DNA from: Lachnospiraceae bacterium
Lineage (GTDB): Bacteria > Bacillota > Clostridia > Lachnospirales > Lachnospiraceae
Direction: 5' to 3'
Assembly (NCBI GenBank): GCA_017634975.1
Contig: JAGBMJ010000010.1
Location: 56,390 to 120,389 of the forward strand
DNA length: 64,000 bases
Notes under the pieces: model-generated
Database searches by the model: none
Seen by the model: only the letters and a program-made list of their open reading frames with translations
Told to the model about the DNA's origin: nothing
In this document: positions 61,152-64,000 of the stretch, piece by piece
Numbering within the stretch: position 1 is the stretch's first letter
Layout: every line of letters begins with the position of its first letter
Program-made: the position numbers and the translations under genes

Positions 61152-62140
61152 CGCACCACAACCTCCTGATAGACACGCAATACATGCTTCACCGTTGGAT
61201 CCGGTGTAAGCCAGGTCTTCGGCACCTCATACCCCAGCAGATGGGCAATCAATGCTCTGGATAATTGGAATCCTGCCGCCTCTGACAGGCCTCCGCCTGC
61301 TGCGATCCTGAGATTCACATCCATGACCAGCCATTCACCGTCACATTTTGCAAATTGGATATTAAAGGCCGGAGGGAACTCACAGAGCTTAGCGAAATAC
61401 TCTACACGCTCCTGCAGTTCCGGCAGTTTCGGAAACGCTGCCTTGGTACAGACCCCGCTTTTGGCTTCCAGACGCTGCCGTACAAAGGTGCTTACTGTTT
61501 TACCATCGCAATAGCCTTCCACTGTAACCTCTTCGATCTGTCCGGGCAGGTCACCGCGCCCCCGCAGATCCGGCTGCAATACCATCTCATTCCAGTCGAT
61601 CTGCTCTATCCGGGCCTTCAGCTCTGCCCCGAGAATATGGCGTAATCCCATGGCCCCAAAACCATCTCTCTTTTTCAACACATACTCTGCATCATCATCG
61701 ATCGCAAAGCCGTCTTTTCCCGGCCGGTACAAAGGCACCGTTGGAATATGATTCTTCCTGCAAAAATCAAACAGATTCTGCTTATCATTCAATAACTCTT
61801 CCGTCCGCATCAGCGGCGATGCACTGGTCACGCCAAGCGCTGCAAATTCCTCACGGTCCTGCGCAAACAACGCCTGCTCCCACGGAATCAGCGGAATGAT
61901 CGCATCGATCTTTTCCTGTTGTAACAGAGAATACATATTCTCCGCATAGGAAGGGGCGTTGACCGGTTGTACCTGAAAAAAAGCATCTGCGATCGTTGCA
62001 GCTGCCACCAGTTCCCGCGGATTCGTGTCCGTAATTATAAGCTCCGCATCCTCCGGAAAATACTGTTTCACCGTCTTACTGATCCGCCATCCGGAACCTG
62101 TTCCTCCCGCCGTGATCAGTATTTTCTTCTTTGTACCCAT
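61148..62140 (-). CDS. ATP-grasp ligase (CarB/PylC-like)
   Basis: A 330-residue protein with an N-terminal ILITAGGTGSGWRISK Rossmann-like region, a central ATP-binding part (VLKKRDGFGAMGLRHIL) and FNIQFAKCDGEWLVMDVNLR as the metal-binding end of the ATP-grasp fold. Such enzymes join a carboxylate to an amine through an acyl phosphate, so an amide on a uronic acid or an amino-acid decoration is possible. The frame is open eight codons upstream to a GTG; ATG 62140 with AGGAG just before it is preferred. It is the first gene of the long 39-62 kb unit. Confidence 0.8.
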   Translation of the reverse strand: MGTKKKILITAGGTGSGWRISKTVKQYFPEDAELIITDTNPRELVAAATIADAFFQVQPVNAPSYAENMYSLLQQEKIDAIIPLIPWEQALFAQDREEFAALGVTSASPLMRTEELLNDKQNLFDFCRKNHIPTVPLYRPGKDGFAIDDDAEYVLKKRDGFGAMGLRHILGAELKARIEQIDWNEMVLQPDLRGRGDLPGQIEEVTVEGYCDGKTVSTFVRQRLEAKSGVCTKAAFPKLPELQERVEYFAKLCEFPPAFNIQFAKCDGEWLVMDVNLRIAAGGGLSEAAGFQLSRALIAHLLGYEVPKTWLTPDPTVKHVLRVYQEVVVR

Positions 62141-62200
62141 AGCTCCTATCTTACACCAAATCACAGCTTTTGTCTATTCTGCGGAGCCATCTCCTCTATA

Positions 62201-62237
62201 GTAAAGAAGGGATGATCCGCACCGGAACCATCCCCTT
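62201..62237 (-). terminator. Intrinsic terminator after the CAP gene
   Basis: On the minus strand GGGATGGTTCCG pairs with CGGATCATCCC (one bulge) around a GTG loop and is followed by TTCTTTAC. It lies 22 bases after the CAP stop codon and separates this single-gene unit from the glycan operon. Confidence 0.7.
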
Positions 62238-62258
62238 AGGAATCACGTCTATAAAAGT

Positions 62259-63092
62259 TTAATTTGTAAACATCTCTGTCCAATAATATCCGTAGGCCGT
62301 TCCCTGTTGCTGAACCAGACCAACTCCGATCTTTGTATATGCACCACTCATGATATTACGTCTGTGCCCCGGAGAATTCAGCCAGGCATTTACTACCGCC
62401 TCTGCGGACCGCTGACCGGCTGCAATATTCTCCGCCGCCGCACCGTAACCGATCCCGAGTTCATCAAAGACCGTAAAACAACTGCGCCCATCCGGCCGAT
62501 CATGAGAGAATACCCGCACCAGTTCGGCGGATCTGGTCTGCGATGCCGCACATAATGCATCCGATTTGCTCAATGCCGGCAATCCTTCTTTCGCCCTTTC
62601 CTGATTGCATAATGCGATCACCCTGTCAATCTCGGAACTGCTCTCGGAGACAACAGGCTGTGTCGGAACTGACGGTTGCTGCACCGGCGTACTTACCATG
62701 GTTCCGTTTCCCTGACGCCCCTCCAGTTTGCCCGAACTCATATAATGCATATAATAGAGCGGCAGTTTGTCCCCATACGCTGCCTGCAGATCCGGATATT
62801 TTGCCCTGTAAAACTGTACATTGAATTCCGCACACCCCTGACGTCCTTCCGCCATTCCGTTCGTCAGAAAATGTGCTAAAAGTGCATTTTCATCTGTGCC
62901 CAGGACAGCCACCAGATCCGGATATTTCTGGGCATAAAACTTTGCATCAAAGACCGATGCATATATCGCTGCCTGCCCGGCAGCCTCCGCTTTCAATGCT
63001 GTTGCGGAAGATACCCACAGTATGACCAGCATAGCAAAAACAGCTGCACAACGTTTCCCACCCCATACATAGAATCCATTCTTTTTCCCCAT
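62259..63092 (-). CDS. Secreted CAP/SCP-domain protein with two YPDL repeats
   Basis: A 277-residue exported protein. A signal peptide covers about residues 1-38 (basic start, hydrophobic core, cut after an AEA-A site). Two 39-residue repeats follow (48-86 and 90-128) sharing FxxxFYxxKYPDL and EGRQG. After a Pro/Gln/Ser linker, the CAP domain (155-277) has His197 (FSHDRPDG), Glu221 (AAENIAAG) and His243 (SPGHRRNIM), the metal-site residues. It acts outside the cell, probably at the wall. The frame is open to 63170 but ATG 63092 with GTGAGG ahead gives a proper signal peptide. Confidence 0.88.
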   Translation of the reverse strand: MGKKNGFYVWGGKRCAAVFAMLVILWVSSATALKAEAAGQAAIYASVFDAKFYAQKYPDLVAVLGTDENALLAHFLTNGMAEGRQGCAEFNVQFYRAKYPDLQAAYGDKLPLYYMHYMSSGKLEGRQGNGTMVSTPVQQPSVPTQPVVSESSSEIDRVIALCNQERAKEGLPALSKSDALCAASQTRSAELVRVFSHDRPDGRSCFTVFDELGIGYGAAAENIAAGQRSAEAVVNAWLNSPGHRRNIMSGAYTKIGVGLVQQQGTAYGYYWTEMFTN

Positions 63093-63120
63093 AAGCCTCA
63101 CCCTTATTCCTTCCATGAAA

Positions 63121-63151
63121 ATATCGCCGGCAGATAACCTGCCGACGATAT
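63121..63151 (-). promoter_or_regulatory. Palindrome at the transcription start of the CAP gene
   Basis: ATATCG-wobble-CGGCAG and its inverse form a 13-pair stem with a GTTAT loop (63121-63151), starting one base after the -10 box. It covers the expected start point, so it could be an operator, or a hairpin at the 5' end of the message. TTTTC follows on the minus strand, so weak attenuation is also possible. Confidence 0.55.
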
Positions 63152-63152
63152 T

Positions 63153-63181
63153 ATTGTAGCAATAAAACACTATTTCGTCAA
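63153..63181 (-). promoter_or_regulatory. Promoter of the CAP gene
   Basis: TTGACG and TACAAT on the minus strand are separated by exactly 17 bases, one mismatch from consensus in each box. The start would be near 63146, about 54 bases before the ATG. An inverted repeat (TAATGAC / GTCATTA, 63182-63206) abuts the -35 box. Confidence 0.78.
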
Positions 63182-63206
63182 TAATGACTGTACAACTTGG
63201 TCATTA
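63182..63206. promoter_or_regulatory. Inverted repeat next to the -35 box
   Basis: TAATGAC (63182-63188) and GTCATTA (63200-63206) are perfect arms 11 bases apart. They lie between the surface-protein stop codon and the CAP promoter. It may be a regulator site or a weak terminator hairpin of the upstream gene. Confidence 0.4.
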
Positions 63207-63218
63207 CGAGCAATTGTT

Positions 63219-64000
63219 TCAATCTTCTTTCTTTCTGCTTTTCAATGTAACAATTGCTCCGGCTGTCATAGCCAACATACCGATGACTGCAAATACGATA
63301 CCAGCAACGCTTCTCGGTCCGGTCTTCGGAACCTGATCCAAAACAGATCCGGTCACTTCATAATCACCACCTGTCAGGGTTTCAATCTTAAAGCTATCCG
63401 AATATACCGACGTTTCGGGAACATCCGTCAGAGAAACACGAACACGTACTTCACTGCCCTCTTCTTCACGGGTCGGGATGTAAACCATATCGGTTGCTTC
63501 CGGGATATCTTCCCACTGATTCGTATCCTGGTTTTTGCGTTCCCACTGAACTTTAACAACCTGCTCCGGCTGTACCGGAATAATATTGCTCACTACGATC
63601 GGCTGCTCCGGCTGTACCGGGATCGGCGTCGGAAGAACTACTGCTGCCTCCGTCGGAACAGCCGCCGTTTCCGTAGGTGCCGGCGTTACTACTGCCTTCG
63701 GGGTCGGTGTTGTGGTTGCTTCCGCTTCCTTCGTCGGTGCCGGTGTCGAGGTCGCTTCTGCTTCCTTCGTCGGTGCCGGGGTCGAGGTCGCTTCTGCTTC
63801 CTTCGTCGGTGCCGGGGTTGAGGTCGCTTCTGCTTCCTTCGTCGGTGCCGGGGTCGAGGTCGCTTCTGCTTCCTTCGTCGGTGCCGGGGTCGGGGTCGCT
63901 TCTGCTTCCTTCGTCGGTGCTGGGGTTGAGGTCGCTTCTGCTTCCTTCGTCGGTGCCGGGGTCGGGGTCGCTTCTGCTTCCTTCGTCGGTGCCGGGGTTA
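63219..64000 (-). CDS. Wall-anchored surface protein with Thr/Pro/Glu repeat stalk, N-terminus outside window
   Basis: The frame stays open from the TAA-side end at 63219 to the window edge, about 260 residues. From the right come 8 copies of a 12-residue unit (TPAPTKEAEATS or a near variant), then a Pro/Val/Thr linker, a small domain (VVKVQWERKNQ to FKIETLTGG), and the C-terminus VPKTG, a hydrophobic helix and KSRKKED. That end is a sortase-type sorting signal (VPKTG in place of LPxTG). The repeat region would be an extended stalk through the wall. The frame has an internal GTG at 63593, but the repeats show that translation starts beyond the window. Confidence 0.85.
   Translation of the reverse strand, partial: TPAPTKEAEATPTPAPTKEAEATSTPAPTKEAEATPTPAPTKEAEATSTPAPTKEAEATSTPAPTKEAEATSTPAPTKEAEATSTPAPTKEAEATTTPTPKAVVTPAPTETAAVPTEAAVVLPTPIPVQPEQPIVVSNIIPVQPEQVVKVQWERKNQDTNQWEDIPEATDMVYIPTREEEGSEVRVRVSLTDVPETSVYSDSFKIETLTGGDYEVTGSVLDQVPKTGPRSVAGIVFAVIGMLAMTAGAIVTLKSRKKED
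63724..64000 (-). repeat. 36-bp in-frame tandem repeat
   Basis: GCTTCCTTCGTCGGTGC recurs exactly every 36 bases at 63724, 63760, 63796, 63832, 63868, 63904, 63940 and 63976 (one copy has a C-to-T change), so at least eight units run to the window edge. Units alternate mainly between Ser and Pro codons at one position (TCGAGG, TTGAGG, TCGGGG on the plus strand). The array is coding and its length is likely to vary between strains. Confidence 0.92.

Noticed and set aside
62148-62176. Possible promoter TAGACA-17-TAAGAT before the ATP-grasp gene
   Set aside because: The predicted start would fall at the ATG and the -10 box abuts a good AGGAG ribosome site, so the two readings conflict. The true promoter of the long unit remains unidentified.
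63724-64000. CRISPR-like regular spacing
   Set aside because: The 36-bp units are contiguous without spacers and stay in frame with a surface protein, so this is a coding tandem repeat.

Overview
The window is one continuous cell-surface glycan locus of a low-to-mid-GC Gram-positive anaerobe, most likely a Lachnospiraceae-type Clostridium relative. This placement is inference, resting on a VPKTG sortase-type sorting signal, a secreted CAP-domain protein with YPDL repeats, strong AGGAGG-like ribosome sites, intergenic repeats I recall from Clostridia, and the style of the glycosyltransferases. All but one of 56 recognised genes lie on the minus strand, so transcription runs from high to low coordinates. 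The exception is a hexapeptide acetyltransferase at about 29.5-30.1 kb.

Layout in transcription order (right to left). 63.2-64.0 kb: C-terminus of a wall-anchored surface protein whose stalk is encoded by a 36-bp tandem repeat. 62.3-63.1 kb: secreted CAP protein with its own promoter and terminator. 38.9-62.1 kb: a long tightly packed unit. It has ATP-grasp and HAD enzymes, UDP-galactopyranose mutase, the pseudaminic-acid genes PseG and PseF, a three-domain GNAT/acyltransferase-3/GtrA fusion, UDP-GlcA 4-epimerase, GtrA, WecE aminotransferase, a GNAT enzyme, a GtrB-type polyprenol-phosphate glycosyltransferase, a Wzy/ligase-like protein, a GtrII-type protein, the UDP-HexNAc dehydrogenase/epimerase pair (WbpO/WbpP or TviB/TviC type), a polysaccharide deacetylase-like protein and a GT4. 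It ends at a terminator near 38.8 kb. 30.1-38.7 kb: a unit starting with an AsnB-like amidotransferase behind a good promoter, followed by glycosyltransferases. 18.3-29.4 kb: a unit behind a divergent promoter region, with a GT4, a PglK-like ABC exporter, two GT2 enzymes with C-terminal membrane helices, a sugar ketoisomerase and membrane GT-C-like proteins, closed by a terminator. 10.4-18.0 kb: a second ABC exporter followed by GT4, GT11 and GT10 fucosyltransferases, a GT-D-like enzyme and a DUF6056 membrane protein. 1-10.3 kb: GT4/GT2 enzymes, a KdsC-like phosphatase, UDP-xylose synthase and a VanZ-GT26 (TagA/WecG) fusion; the last gene runs off the left edge.

Together the genes supply activated sugars (UDP-Galf, UDP-GalA, UDP-Xyl, UDP-GalNAcA or its amide, a pseudaminic-acid-like nonulosonate, 4-amino-6-deoxysugars), assemble lipid-linked glycans with about 25 soluble glycosyltransferases, move them outward through two ABC exporters, and decorate them outside the membrane with about seven GT-C-like proteins fed by polyprenol-phosphate sugars. 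No Wzx flippase, no initiating sugar-phosphate transferase, and no GDP-fucose, UDP-glucose dehydrogenase or PseB/C/I genes are visible, so the locus must extend beyond the window or draw on genes elsewhere. I see no tRNA, rRNA, CRISPR array, transposase or phage gene.
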